64,000 nt of DNA. Source: Nocardia alni (GTDB taxonomy: Bacteria > Actinomycetota > Actinomycetes > Mycobacteriales > Mycobacteriaceae). Positions within the stretch are counted from its first letter, which is position 1. Each line of letters starts with the position of its first letter. The DNA is taken from contig NZ_JAGPOX010000039.1 of assembly GCF_019038435.1 (NCBI RefSeq), positions 1 through 64,000 of the forward strand, read 5' to 3'. A program made the translations under genes and the position numbers. Shown here piece by piece: positions 26,574-35,583 of the stretch. The notes below the pieces were generated by a model that was given only the letters and a program-made list of their open reading frames with translations, ran no database searches and was not told the origin of the DNA.

Positions 26574-28082
26574 TTGTCTACAGCGGAATACGACGTCATC
26601 GTGGTCGGCGCGGGGAACGCCGGGCTGGTCGCCGCGCTCACGGCCCGCGAGGCCGGCGCGCGAGTGCTGGTGCTGGAGGCCGCCAACCAGGAGGAGCGCG
26701 GCGGCAACAGCCGGTTCTCCGGCTCCATCTTCCGGGCCGTACACGACGGCCTGGACTCGATCCGGCCGATCCTGGTCGATCCCGACGAGAACATCCTGGC
26801 CCGGGTGTCGGTGGCCGCGTACACCCGCGAGAACTACATCCGCGACTGGATGAACACCTCGCAGGGGCATCCGCCGCGGGATCTGGTGGAAACGGTCGTG
26901 GACCGATCGTTCGCGACCCTCGAATGGATGCGCGGGCACGGCGTCGAATGGGAATTGACCGCCAACAAGCTGTTCGACCTGGACAGCCTCGATCAGGTGT
27001 ACGCGCTGACACCCGGCGGCGCGATCCGGGTGCGGCACGAGGGCATCGGCCTGGTCGCCTCGCTGTTCGCCGCGGCGGAGGCCGCCGGGATCGATATCTG
27101 GTACGACGCGCCGGCGGCCGACCTCATCACCAGCGGCGCGACCGTCGAGGGTGTGCGCGTGCGCCGGCCGGACCGGTTCGAGGAGGTCCGGGGCACGGTG
27201 GTGCTGGCCTGCGGTGGGTTCGAGGCCAATCCCGAGATGCGGATGCGCTACCTCGGCCCCGGCTGGGATCTGGTGCGGGTGCGCGGCACCCGCTTCAACA
27301 TGGGCACCATGCTGGCCAAAGCGCTCGAGGCCGGGGCGCAACCGACCGGCCACTGGGGCGGCTGCCACGCCAGCCCGCAGGACGCGGCCCATCCCCCGGT
27401 CGGCGATCTGCGCCTGACCGATAAGCTCGCCCGCTACTCCTATCCGTATTCGCTGCTGGTCAACTCCGAGGGCGTGCGTTTCGTCGACGAGGGCGAGGAT
27501 CAGGTCTTCCTCACCTACGCCAAGACCGGTTCGGCGATCCTGCGGCAGCGCGGCGCTGTCGCCTACCAGATCTTCGATCGCAAGACCGCGCATCTGCTCG
27601 AACCGCGTTATCGCACCGGTGCGCCGATCGAGGCCGACACGCTGGAGGAACTCGCCACCCGGCTGGGCATTCCGGGCGACACGCTCACCGCGACGGTCAC
27701 CGCGTTCAACAAGGCCGTCGCGTCCGACGCCGAACTCAGATTCGACCCGATCTCCCTCGACGGGCTCGCCGCACGGCCGGAAGGTCAACCGCCCAAATCC
27801 AATTGGGCCATCACCCTGGATCGGGCGCCGTTCGTCGCCTATCCGGTCACCTGCGGAATCACCTTCACCTACGGCGGCCTGAAGATCGACACCGACGCCC
27901 GGGTGCTGGACGTGACCGGGCAGCCCATGCCCGGCCTCTACGCCACCGGCGAGATCACCGGCGACTTCTTCCATCACAACTACGCCGCGGGCGCCGGCCT
28001 GATGCGCGGCGCGGTGTTCGGGCGGATCGCGGGGGCGAACGCGGCGGGACGAGTGGGCGAGCACGGTCGGGTCCGGCCATGA
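26574..28082 (+). CDS. FAD-dependent dehydrogenase resembling tricarballylate dehydrogenase (TcuA) / fumarate-reductase flavoproteins
   Basis: 502 residues. The FAD loop is V-V-G-A-G-N-A-G-L (11-18) and R-G-G-N-S-R-F-S-G follows (42-50), a motif I associate with TcuA-type flavoproteins of the succinate dehydrogenase/fumarate reductase/KstD superfamily. The C-terminal T-G-E-I-T-G-D-F and R-G-A-V-F-G-R-I complete the flavin site. TTG 26574 is chosen because AGGAAGGA at 26559-26566 is 7 bases upstream; GTG 26517 and ATG 26538 lie in frame without such a site. Likely desaturates a (tri)carboxylic acid or a ring ketone. Confidence 0.82.
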   Translation: MSTAEYDVIVVGAGNAGLVAALTAREAGARVLVLEAANQEERGGNSRFSGSIFRAVHDGLDSIRPILVDPDENILARVSVAAYTRENYIRDWMNTSQGHPPRDLVETVVDRSFATLEWMRGHGVEWELTANKLFDLDSLDQVYALTPGGAIRVRHEGIGLVASLFAAAEAAGIDIWYDAPAADLITSGATVEGVRVRRPDRFEEVRGTVVLACGGFEANPEMRMRYLGPGWDLVRVRGTRFNMGTMLAKALEAGAQPTGHWGGCHASPQDAAHPPVGDLRLTDKLARYSYPYSLLVNSEGVRFVDEGEDQVFLTYAKTGSAILRQRGAVAYQIFDRKTAHLLEPRYRTGAPIEADTLEELATRLGIPGDTLTATVTAFNKAVASDAELRFDPISLDGLAARPEGQPPKSNWAITLDRAPFVAYPVTCGITFTYGGLKIDTDARVLDVTGQPMPGLYATGEITGDFFHHNYAAGAGLMRGAVFGRIAGANAAGRVGEHGRVRP

Positions 28083-28867
28083 CGGAGCCGATGCACGAGG
28101 TCTACGCGATAAAGTTCGGCGAGAACCCCGGCGGCACCCGCGGCGAGTATTTCCACGGCTGCGCAGCCGATCCCCGCGATCAGTCGATGCAGCTGGACTA
28201 CTACGTATGGCTGGTCCGCACCGCGGAGGCCGATATCGTGGTCGACGCCGGATTCACCGCCGCCATGGCCCAGCGCCGCAAGCGCACGCACTTTCGCGCC
28301 CCCTCCGAGGCGCTGGCCCTGCTCGGGGTCGACTGCGCCGCCGTGTCGCAGGTGGTGCTCTCGCACTTCCACTACGACCACGTCGGCGATCTCGACGCCT
28401 TCCCGAACGCGAAATTCATCGTCCAATCCAGTGAAATGGCCTTTTGGACAGGGCGTTTCGCGTCCCGTCTCGAATTTCATCGCCTCATCGAGGCCGAAGA
28501 CATCGTGCGGCTGGTGGAACTCGGGCTGGCCGGACGCCTCGAATACGTCGACGGCGAGCGAGAATTGGCCCCGGGCGTCCGGGTGCACCTGGTCGGCGGC
28601 CACACCCCCGGCATGCAGATCGTCAGCATCGCCACCGCGCGCGGCACGGTCGTCCTGGCCGCCGACTCCTCCCATTTCTACGGAAATGTCTGCGGTGACG
28701 CCCCCTTCGCCGTGCACACCGACCTGCCCGGCACCTATCACGCCTTCGACGTCATGCACGGTCTCGCGAGCTCCCCGGATCTCATCGTGCCCGGTCACGA
28801 CCCGGAAGTGCTGACGCGATTCGAACCGGTACCCGGTACCGAGGGGACCGCGGTGCGGATCGCCTGA
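28079..28867 (+). CDS. Metallo-beta-lactamase-fold hydrolase, N-acyl-homoserine-lactonase-like
   Basis: 262 residues. Metal motif H96-F-H98-Y-D100-H101, then G-G-H-T-P-G-M-Q, A-D-S-S-H-F-Y and G-H-D-P supply the other ligands, matching the AiiA-like lactonase branch. It hydrolyses a lactone or ester; with an intracellular catabolic operon, a pathway lactone is as likely as a quorum-sensing signal. ATG overlaps the previous stop. Confidence 0.85.
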   Translation: MTEPMHEVYAIKFGENPGGTRGEYFHGCAADPRDQSMQLDYYVWLVRTAEADIVVDAGFTAAMAQRRKRTHFRAPSEALALLGVDCAAVSQVVLSHFHYDHVGDLDAFPNAKFIVQSSEMAFWTGRFASRLEFHRLIEAEDIVRLVELGLAGRLEYVDGERELAPGVRVHLVGGHTPGMQIVSIATARGTVVLAADSSHFYGNVCGDAPFAVHTDLPGTYHAFDVMHGLASSPDLIVPGHDPEVLTRFEPVPGTEGTAVRIA

Positions 28868-28995
28868 CATCGGCGCGGCGCATGCGTACGAACCGATCGC
28901 CCATGGCAGCATGGAGCGGCAGGTTATCAACGGGTCCGAACCGCGCTATCGTTGAGCGACGAGGTCGGGATGAGTAGCCGTCCGCGGAGGTGAGC

Positions 28996-29070
28996 ATGGT
29001 TCCAGAGCTGTACGTCGGACCCGTGGAGCCACGCCGCCGACACCGGGCCCCGGGCTCCCGGGCGGCCTGA
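28996..29070 (+). CDS. Possible 24-residue leader ORF ahead of the kinase gene
   Basis: ATG 28996 has an excellent GGAGGTGAGC immediately upstream, and the short frame ends at TGA 29068-29070, 17 bases before the kinase ATG at 29088, which itself has no ribosome site. The peptide is rich in Arg and Pro towards its end. It may be a leader peptide that couples translation of the kinase. No homology is recognised. Confidence 0.4.
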   Translation: MVPELYVGPVEPRRRHRAPGSRAA

Positions 29071-29087
29071 GCGCATCGGCGCATCCC

Positions 29088-32000
29088 ATGGGACGGTCCG
29101 ACGACGGCGCTACCCAGCGGGATCTCCCCACCGGGATCACCGCCGAGCTGGCAGCTGCCGGTTTCGGCGAGGCCGAGGAGATCGGGCGGGGAGGGTTCGG
29201 CATCGTGTACCGGTGCTATGAATACACCCTCGAACGCCACGTCGCGGTCAAGATCCTGATGTCCGAGGTCCGCGGCGACGAGCGCGAGCAATTCGTGCGC
29301 GAACAGCGAGCACTCGGCCGCCTGTCCGGCCATCCGCATATTCTGCAGGTGCTCCAGGCCGACATCACCGCCACCGGCCGCCCCTATATCGTGATGCCGT
29401 ATCACGCCCAGGGCTCGCTGGACCGGATGCTGGACCGGCTGGGTGCGCTGCGCTGGCCGGACGTGCTGTCGATCGGAGTCAAGATCGCCGGCGCCTTGGC
29501 GGCGGCCCATGCGCTGGGTATTCTGCACCGCGATGTGAAACCGGGCAACATCCTGCTCACCGACTACGGCGAGCCGCAGCTGTCCGACTTCGGCATCGCC
29601 CACTTCGGCGAGCAGATCAGCGTGGAGCCGATCGTCGCGGGCACGCCCGCGTTCACCGCGCCCGAGGTGCTCGGCGGCGCCGTCCCCACCGCGGCGTCCG
29701 ATATCTACGGGCTGGGCGCGACCCTGTTCAGCCTGCTGGCCGGGCACGCGGCGTACGCCCGGCGCACCGGCGAGACGCTCGAGGCCCAGCTCGCCCGGAT
29801 CGCCACCGCACCGCTGCCCGACTTGCGTGAGTTCGACATTCCGGACGCCGTGTGCGCGGCGATCGAGGCGGCGATGGCGACCGACCCCGCGCGGCGGCCC
29901 GCCTCGGCGACCGACTTCGGCGAAACGCTCCGCGACGTGCAGCGCGGCTGCGGCTGCCCGGTCGACGCCATGGCCGTGCCGCCCGCAGCGCCGACCGCGA
30001 TCACCGGTGCGCCGCCCGCACCGCTGGTCGCGCATCCCGCCGGGTCGGTGACGCCGCCGAGCGCCGCGACCAGGTTCCGCCCGCCGGACCCACCTCGAAC
30101 GCAGATCGAGCGCACCCGCCTGTTGGATGCCCTGGGACAGGCCCCCACGCGCCGGCTGACGGTGATCCACGGGCCGGCCGGATTCGGCAAGACCGTCCTG
30201 GCCGCGCAGTGGGGCCGTCGCCTCGAGTCGCAGGGCATGCCGATCGCATGGCTGTCCGCGGATTCCGACGACGACAACCTCGTCTGGTTCCTGGCCCACC
30301 TCGTCGAGGCGATCCGGCGGGTGCGGCCCGACCTGGCGCGCGAAATGGGCGCGCTGCTCGAGGAGCACGCGTCGGACACCGCGCGATACGTGCTGTCCAC
30401 GCTCATCGACGAGATCCACGACAGTGGCCGCGCCCTGGTTCTGGTGATCGACGACTGGCACCGGGTGACGGGCCGTACGACCCTCGCGGCGCTGGACTAT
30501 CTGCTCGAGCGCGGCTGTCATCATCTGCGGATCGTGGTCGTGACCCGGGCACGGGACCGGCTGCCGCTGAGCCGTCTGCTGGTGCAGGACGAGCTGCTCG
30601 AATTCGATACCGCCGCACTGCGTTTCGACTCCGCGGAGACACGGGAGTTTCTGGTCGCGGAGAACAACCTGCCGCTGACCGACGCGGAGGTGACCGCGTT
30701 GCAGGAGGCGACCGAGGGTTGGCCCGCCGCTCTGCAACTGGCCGCGCTCTCCTTGCGCGGGCGCGAGGACCCGGACTCCTTCATCGAGCAGCTCACCGGC
30801 CGCCACCACATCATCGGCGAATACCTGGCCGAGAACGTGCTGAAGTCGCTCGATCCGCGACTACTCGATTTCCTGCTCTGCACCTCGATCACCGCCAGGA
30901 TTCGCGCCGATCTGGCCACGGTGCTCTCCGGCCGGGCCGACAGCCAGGAACTGCTCGAGCAGATCACCGACCGCGGGCTGTTTTTGCGCCGGCTGGACGA
31001 GGACTCCGAATGGTTCCGCTATGGACGGCTGTTCGCCGACTATCTGCACCGGCGGCTCGTCCAGGAGCAGCCGGACCGCCTCGACCGGCTGCACGAGCTG
31101 GCGGGATCCTGGTTCGCCGAGCACGGCATGCTCACCGAGGCCCTCGATCATGCCCTGGCATCGGGCGATCCGGCACGCGCGGCCGACCTGCTCGAGGCCC
31201 GGGCCGAGCCGTTGATCGCCGAATCCCGGATGACCACCTTTCTGGGCCTGATGGCGAAACTCCCTGTGGGCCTGGCGGAATTGCGACCACGATTGCAGCT
31301 GAGCGCGGCATGGGCCTACCTCGCCCTGCAACGCCCCCAGCCGATGCACGCCGCACTGCACCACACCCTCGCCGCGCTGGCCACGACCTCGCCACCCGAA
31401 CCGCTGGCGACCGCGCTGCGCGTGGAAGCCGCGATGGTGAGCTGCGTCGAGCTGTACGTGACCGACCGGCTCAACGGACTGCCCGATCTGGTGCTCGAGC
31501 ATCGGCAGGACCCGCTCGGCGACTTCACCGCGATCTGTGCCGCCAACCTCTCCGCCATCGACGCGCTCGATCACTTCGAATTCGACGAGGCGACACGCTG
31601 GTTCGTGTGGGCCGCGCCGCATGCGCTCGGCCAGGGCGCGCCCTTCCTCATCATGCACGGGCGCTGCATCGCCGGGCTCGCGGCCCTCGAACAGCTCGAC
31701 ATACCTACGGCGGAACAGCTTTTCGAGGCGGCCATCGCCATCGCGCAACGCTCGGGCAGTGGCCCGAACCAGTTCACGACCCTGGCCGGGGTGCTGCTGG
31801 GCGAGCTGCGCTATCAGCAGGGCCGGATCGCCGAGGCCACCGAATTACTCACCGCCAGTGCGCGACTGGGTCGCCACGGTGGGCCGGTCGACTTTCTGCT
31901 GGCCACCTTCGGCACCGGCGCCCGGCTGTCCGCGTTGCGCGGCGATCTCGACACCGCCGCGCAGCACCTCGCGACGGGCGAGACGATCGCGAACGCCGGC

Positions 32001-32435
32001 TCACTGTCCCGGCTGACCGCCCGGATCCTCGACGAGCGCAGCCGACTCGGCCTGCCGATCGCCCCGGACGTGCGCGCCCGTCTGCTATCACTCCCGCCGT
32101 ATGGCAAGCAGGACAACCGGATCCACGCCGCCATCGCGGAGCTGGAACAGGAGGCGGCCATCCGCCTGCTGCTGGCCCGGCACACGGCGGCCGCCGCCGA
32201 CGAGGCATGCACCCGTGCCGATCGGATGATGCGGCAGATCCGATCCCAGCACCGCCCGCTGGCGCTGCTACGCGCCCAACTCCTCCACAGCTGCTGCCTG
32301 TGGGCGGCGGGACGCCGCGACGAGGCGAAACACACTCTCCAACCGGCACTTTCACGCTGCGCCGACCACGGCCTGCCGCAGCTCGCCGCCGACGCCGGAC
32401 CGCAGATCACCGAGATCATCGCCGCGATCGGATAG
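29088..32435 (+). CDS. Ser/Thr protein kinase fused to a MalT-like ATPase and helical-repeat domain (PknK-like)
   Basis: 1115 residues. The kinase domain (about 25-285) shows I-G-R-G-G-F-G-I-V, invariant K55, H147-R-D149 in H-R-D-V-K-P-G-N and D167-F-G. A STAND/MalT-type ATPase follows, with Walker A G-P-A-G-F-G-K-T (K368) and Walker B V-L-V-I-D-D (455-456), then TPR-like helical repeats to the end. No LuxR helix-turn-helix is present at the C-terminus, as in mycobacterial PknK. PknK signals through a transcription regulator (VirS) in M. tuberculosis; no such partner is adjacent here. Confidence 0.88.
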   Translation: MGRSDDGATQRDLPTGITAELAAAGFGEAEEIGRGGFGIVYRCYEYTLERHVAVKILMSEVRGDEREQFVREQRALGRLSGHPHILQVLQADITATGRPYIVMPYHAQGSLDRMLDRLGALRWPDVLSIGVKIAGALAAAHALGILHRDVKPGNILLTDYGEPQLSDFGIAHFGEQISVEPIVAGTPAFTAPEVLGGAVPTAASDIYGLGATLFSLLAGHAAYARRTGETLEAQLARIATAPLPDLREFDIPDAVCAAIEAAMATDPARRPASATDFGETLRDVQRGCGCPVDAMAVPPAAPTAITGAPPAPLVAHPAGSVTPPSAATRFRPPDPPRTQIERTRLLDALGQAPTRRLTVIHGPAGFGKTVLAAQWGRRLESQGMPIAWLSADSDDDNLVWFLAHLVEAIRRVRPDLAREMGALLEEHASDTARYVLSTLIDEIHDSGRALVLVIDDWHRVTGRTTLAALDYLLERGCHHLRIVVVTRARDRLPLSRLLVQDELLEFDTAALRFDSAETREFLVAENNLPLTDAEVTALQEATEGWPAALQLAALSLRGREDPDSFIEQLTGRHHIIGEYLAENVLKSLDPRLLDFLLCTSITARIRADLATVLSGRADSQELLEQITDRGLFLRRLDEDSEWFRYGRLFADYLHRRLVQEQPDRLDRLHELAGSWFAEHGMLTEALDHALASGDPARAADLLEARAEPLIAESRMTTFLGLMAKLPVGLAELRPRLQLSAAWAYLALQRPQPMHAALHHTLAALATTSPPEPLATALRVEAAMVSCVELYVTDRLNGLPDLVLEHRQDPLGDFTAICAANLSAIDALDHFEFDEATRWFVWAAPHALGQGAPFLIMHGRCIAGLAALEQLDIPTAEQLFEAAIAIAQRSGSGPNQFTTLAGVLLGELRYQQGRIAEATELLTASARLGRHGGPVDFLLATFGTGARLSALRGDLDTAAQHLATGETIANAGSLSRLTARILDERSRLGLPIAPDVRARLLSLPPYGKQDNRIHAAIAELEQEAAIRLLLARHTAAAADEACTRADRMMRQIRSQHRPLALLRAQLLHSCCLWAAGRRDEAKHTLQPALSRCADHGLPQLAADAGPQITEIIAAIG

Positions 32436-32451
32436 TCCGCGCCGCGCGGCC

Positions 32452-32469
32452 GGTGTACCTCGCTACACC
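32452..32469. promoter_or_regulatory. Family C operator GGTGTA-N6-TACACC
   Basis: GGTGTA (32452-32457) and TACACC (32464-32469) flank CCTCGC. The same arms and spacing recur at 43683 and 48048. This copy lies between the kinase stop and the small membrane protein gene, about 88 bases upstream of 32557. Confidence 0.55.
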
Positions 32470-32556
32470 ACGGACCGGCGAGTTCGCTCCATCGTGACCA
32501 GCGACGGAAACCGGAATGGTGAGAGGTGCAACGCCCCCGCCATTCCAGGAGACCCC

Positions 32557-32916
32557 ATGAAATCCCTGCTCAGCACCGTCGCCCTGTGGTGCCTGTTCGT
32601 CGCCGGACTCATCGCCTGCCTCGGATCGGGGTTCGTACTGCACGGCGATCCGCAACAGGTCACGACCTACTCGGGCACCGCGCTCGCGCTGGTGACCGGG
32701 CCCTTGGTCATGCGCAAGGAACCGATTCGCACATGGTTGTCCGCCCGCCCGACGCTGTGGTTCCTGTTCCTGTTCAATCTGCTCGTCGCCGTGTGCGCCG
32801 GTCTGTTCGTGGACGGTCCGCAGAGCATCCTGGCGGCGGCCGGAATGGGAGTGGTCGCGCTGGGGGCCGGAATCGGGTTGCCGCGGTCCGGGCGCCGACG
32901 GCCGGTGCGGATCTGA
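32557..32916 (+). CDS. Small integral membrane protein, about four helices
   Basis: 119 residues, almost entirely hydrophobic in four stretches (about 5-28, 38-50, 67-85 and 92-108), ending in an Arg-rich tail. AGGAGA lies 5-6 bases before the ATG. No family is recognised. A family C operator sits upstream, so it may be co-regulated with the genes at 43.7 and 48.1 kb. Confidence 0.65.
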   Translation: MKSLLSTVALWCLFVAGLIACLGSGFVLHGDPQQVTTYSGTALALVTGPLVMRKEPIRTWLSARPTLWFLFLFNLLVAVCAGLFVDGPQSILAAAGMGVVALGAGIGLPRSGRRRPVRI

Positions 32917-33000
32917 TCTCGTACCGGCCGTACCGCGCTCCGGCAACCGAACCCGGCGGCTGCCGTGTGAACCGCCAGGCCCGTTGTGCGATACCGCGAT

Positions 33001-34245
33001 TCAGCGACCGTGCTTGACCTGGTTGAACGGCACGTCACGGTCCGCGGCGAACTCGCGCGGCATGCCGAGCACCCGTTCGCTGATGATGTTCCGGGCCATC
33101 TCGGTGCTGCCGCCGCCCAGGCTCGAGGCGTTGCGGAACAGATAGTCGATGCTGATCTGCCCGGTGCCCGGACCGTCCGGGTCTCCGGTGACGGCCGCAG
33201 AGCCCGCGATCGCCATGACGGCGTCCGCGTGCGTCCAGCTGTTCTCCGCGCCGAACAGCCGCACGATGGAACCGGCCGCGGGCGGCAGTTCACCGGTGCC
33301 GATGGCATTCGAGACGTGGGCGATGAGCTGGTTGCGCACCACGGTCATCGCGCGGGCGGCGCCGATCTCCTCGCGCGCCCGCGGATCGTCGAGGCGGCCC
33401 GTGCTCTGGGCGAGTTCGACCAGAGAGGAGATCTCGCCGCCGAGATGGGGGCGCGCCCCGCTGATGAAGGGCGAGGTGCCGCCCATCGCCTCCCGCTCGC
33501 GCTGCAACAGCCGTGAGGCGGCCGCCCAGCCGCCGCCGACCTCCCCGAGCACCGCGTCGGCGGGCAGCCTGACATCGTCGAAGAACTCCTGGCAGAACTC
33601 CGTGGACCCGGTGACCTGTTTGATGCGCTGGATGGTTACGCCGGGCGCGGCGACCGGCACGAGGAACAGCGTGAGCCCGTTGTGCTTGGGCACGTCCCAG
33701 TTGGTCCGCGCCAGGCACAGCCCGTAGTCCGCGGCGTAGGCCCCCGAACTCCAGATCTTCGAGCCGTTGAGGACCCATTCGTCGCCGTCGCGGTCCGCAC
33801 GGGTGGTCAGCCCCGCCAGATCCGAGCCGCCGCGCGGTTCGGACAGGAACTGGACCAGCACCTCGTCGCCGCGCAGCACCGCGGTCAGATGTGCCCGCTT
33901 CTGCTCCTCGGTGCCCAGGTCGAGCACGGCCGCGGCGCAGATCGCGAGGGTGGGCACGTTGAGTGCCAGCGGCATCTCGTAGCCGAGCGCCTCCTCGGTG
34001 AAGGCCCGCTGATGGGCGGGGGTGAGTCCTTGGCCGCCATAGGCTTCGGGGAAGCAGATACCCGCGAAGCCGCCGTCGGACAGCCGGCGCTGCAATTCGC
34101 GCGCGCGGGGCCACTCCTCGTCGTCGGGGACGCCGAGACCGGAGTACGGCACTGCCTGCTCGAGGTTGTCCTTCAGCCAGTGCCGGGCGCGGTCGCGAAA
34201 GCTCTCGACGGATTCGGCTGTGGTGGTGTCGGTTTCGATGGTCAT
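33001..34245 (-). CDS. Acyl-CoA dehydrogenase family protein
   Basis: 414 residues. The N-terminal helical domain, the F-C/L-S-E-P-R-G-G-S-D-L-A-G flavin-contact segment, N-G-S-K-I-W-S-S-G-A and the C-terminal helices are typical of FadE-type enzymes. It should introduce a 2,3-double bond into an acyl-CoA with FAD. Its ATG overlaps the stop of the other acyl-CoA dehydrogenase (ATGA), so they probably form a heteromer, as known for actinobacterial steroid-side-chain FadE pairs (alpha2beta2). Substrate unknown. Confidence 0.9.
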   Translation of the reverse strand: MTIETDTTTAESVESFRDRARHWLKDNLEQAVPYSGLGVPDDEEWPRARELQRRLSDGGFAGICFPEAYGGQGLTPAHQRAFTEEALGYEMPLALNVPTLAICAAAVLDLGTEEQKRAHLTAVLRGDEVLVQFLSEPRGGSDLAGLTTRADRDGDEWVLNGSKIWSSGAYAADYGLCLARTNWDVPKHNGLTLFLVPVAAPGVTIQRIKQVTGSTEFCQEFFDDVRLPADAVLGEVGGGWAAASRLLQREREAMGGTSPFISGARPHLGGEISSLVELAQSTGRLDDPRAREEIGAARAMTVVRNQLIAHVSNAIGTGELPPAAGSIVRLFGAENSWTHADAVMAIAGSAAVTGDPDGPGTGQISIDYLFRNASSLGGGSTEMARNIISERVLGMPREFAADRDVPFNQVKHGR

Positions 34246-35372
34246 GCGGCGCTCCGGACGAGTAGATCGGTGATGCGGTGGTGGTGTTCCTCGGGAGTGC
34301 CGTACAGCGCCCGGCCGAGGGTGACCCGCCGCAGGAACAGGTGCAGATCGTGTTCCCAGGTGACGCCGATGCCCCCGTGGATCTGCACGCAGTCCTGGAC
34401 GATCACCGGCGCCTTGGTGCTCACGTACGATTTGGCGACACTGACGAGTTCCGCGGCGGTGGAGGGACTCTCGTCCACCGCGCGAGCCGCAGCGCGTGCG
34501 GTGGCGCGGCAGGCCTCGAGCCAGGTCTTGTTGTCGGCCATGCGGTGCTTGAGGACCTGATAGGACGCCAGCGGGCGGCCGAAGGTGTAGCGGTCGAACA
34601 TCCACGCGACGGTGGCGTCGAAGGCGACCTGCGTGGCGCCCACGGATTCCGCCGCGGTCAGCGCCGCGGCGATGTGAAGCTGGGATTGCGCTGCCGCGGC
34701 GGCGGATTCACCGCGCTGCACGACCGAGTCGGCGTCCACGGCGACATCGTCGAATTCCACCCGGGCGGTGCGGCGGACCAGATCGAGGGTCCACGTCGGG
34801 GTGACTGTCACCCCCGGCGCGTCGGCGCGCACGAGCACCTGGACCGGGCCGTCCGTGCTGTGCGCGGTGACCAGGAAGATGCCGGCGCTGTCGCCGGCCT
34901 CGACGCGGTCCTTGCACCCGGTGAGACGGTAGCCCGCGCCGTCGGGTTCCGCGCGCGTCTGCGCCGGTGCGAGATCCAGCCCGTGACGCGGCTCGTACAG
35001 CGCCCACGCGGCGACGAGATCACCGGTGAGGATCTCGGCGACGACGTCGGCGAACCGGTCGCCCGCGGCGACCAGCCCCGCCAGCACCGCGCTGGTGGGG
35101 ATCAGCGGCCCGGGCGCGCAGGTGCGCCCGAATTCCGTTGCCACCAGCGCGAGTTCGGACAGCGGCTGCCCGGCAACCGAGCCGCCCCCGAGGTCTTCGG
35201 GAACCAGCATCGCGGTCCAGCCCAGCTCCGCTCCCCGGCGCCACCAGTCGCGGTCGAAACCCGTTGCGGTATCGGCGAGTTGACGCACCACCCCGATCGG
35301 TACGGTGCGATCCAGGAATTCCCGGGTCGTATTCTGGAACAGTATCTGGTCGCCGGTCGGCTCGAGGGTCAT
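34242..35372 (-). CDS. Acyl-CoA dehydrogenase family protein, partner subunit
   Basis: 376 residues; divergent acyl-CoA dehydrogenase lacking the clear S-E-P-x-G-S motif of its partner but with the conserved C-terminal Q-x-x-Q-x-H-G-G-I-G-V-T-W-E-H-D-L-H-L segment. The FAD-binding and catalytic residues of the pair may be split between the subunits, as in FadE heteromers. ATG 35372 is preferred; upstream in-frame codons run into the family B operator at 35449. GAAGGA is the probable ribosome site. Confidence 0.85.
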   Translation of the reverse strand: MTLEPTGDQILFQNTTREFLDRTVPIGVVRQLADTATGFDRDWWRRGAELGWTAMLVPEDLGGGSVAGQPLSELALVATEFGRTCAPGPLIPTSAVLAGLVAAGDRFADVVAEILTGDLVAAWALYEPRHGLDLAPAQTRAEPDGAGYRLTGCKDRVEAGDSAGIFLVTAHSTDGPVQVLVRADAPGVTVTPTWTLDLVRRTARVEFDDVAVDADSVVQRGESAAAAAQSQLHIAAALTAAESVGATQVAFDATVAWMFDRYTFGRPLASYQVLKHRMADNKTWLEACRATARAAARAVDESPSTAAELVSVAKSYVSTKAPVIVQDCVQIHGGIGVTWEHDLHLFLRRVTLGRALYGTPEEHHHRITDLLVRSAA

Positions 35373-35448
35373 GGTGTGGCGGTCCTTCGTGTCGCGATCC
35401 TCATGCGACGGCCCTCCGACCGGTACGAGAATCAGATCATCGAATAAT

Positions 35449-35463
35449 GAGAATAACATTCTC
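35449..35463. promoter_or_regulatory. Family B operator (GAGAATAACATTCTC)
   Basis: GAGAAT-aac-ATTCTC, perfect 6-bp arms, 77 bases upstream of the acyl-CoA dehydrogenase start at 35372. Identical arms occur at 48132 and 58660. An additional GAGAATC half-site lies at about 35427. Confidence 0.6.
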
Positions 35464-35533
35464 CCCGCCACCCCGACGCACCCACCGGCCCGAATCCGAT
35501 CACCGGCGGCGAACTCAGCGAACAGGCGGCACA

Positions 35534-35567
35534 TTAGGAGTATAGTCCTAAGGGGTATAGTCCTAAG
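35534..35567. repeat. Overlapping direct and inverted repeats at the ATPase promoter
   Basis: TTAGGA-GTATAG-TCCTAA is an inverted repeat (35534-35551). GTATAGTCCTAAG then occurs twice with a 15-base period (35540-35552 and 35555-35567). The repeats sit 17-50 bases before the GTG at 35584, where a promoter would be, so they are likely operator copies for an autoregulator or another repressor. Confidence 0.55.
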
Positions 35568-35583
35568 CGCTGGGAGGAAGCCT

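Noticed and set aside
28079-28867. Quorum-quenching acyl-homoserine lactonase
   Set aside because: Motifs fit the lactonase branch, but its coupling to four catabolic genes makes a metabolic lactone at least as likely, so no quorum-sensing role is claimed.
35305-35583. Extended N-terminus of the DUF234-type ATPase to 35305
   Set aside because: It would run through the acyl-CoA dehydrogenase promoter, the family B site and the direct repeats; GTG 35584 has a strong ribosome site.
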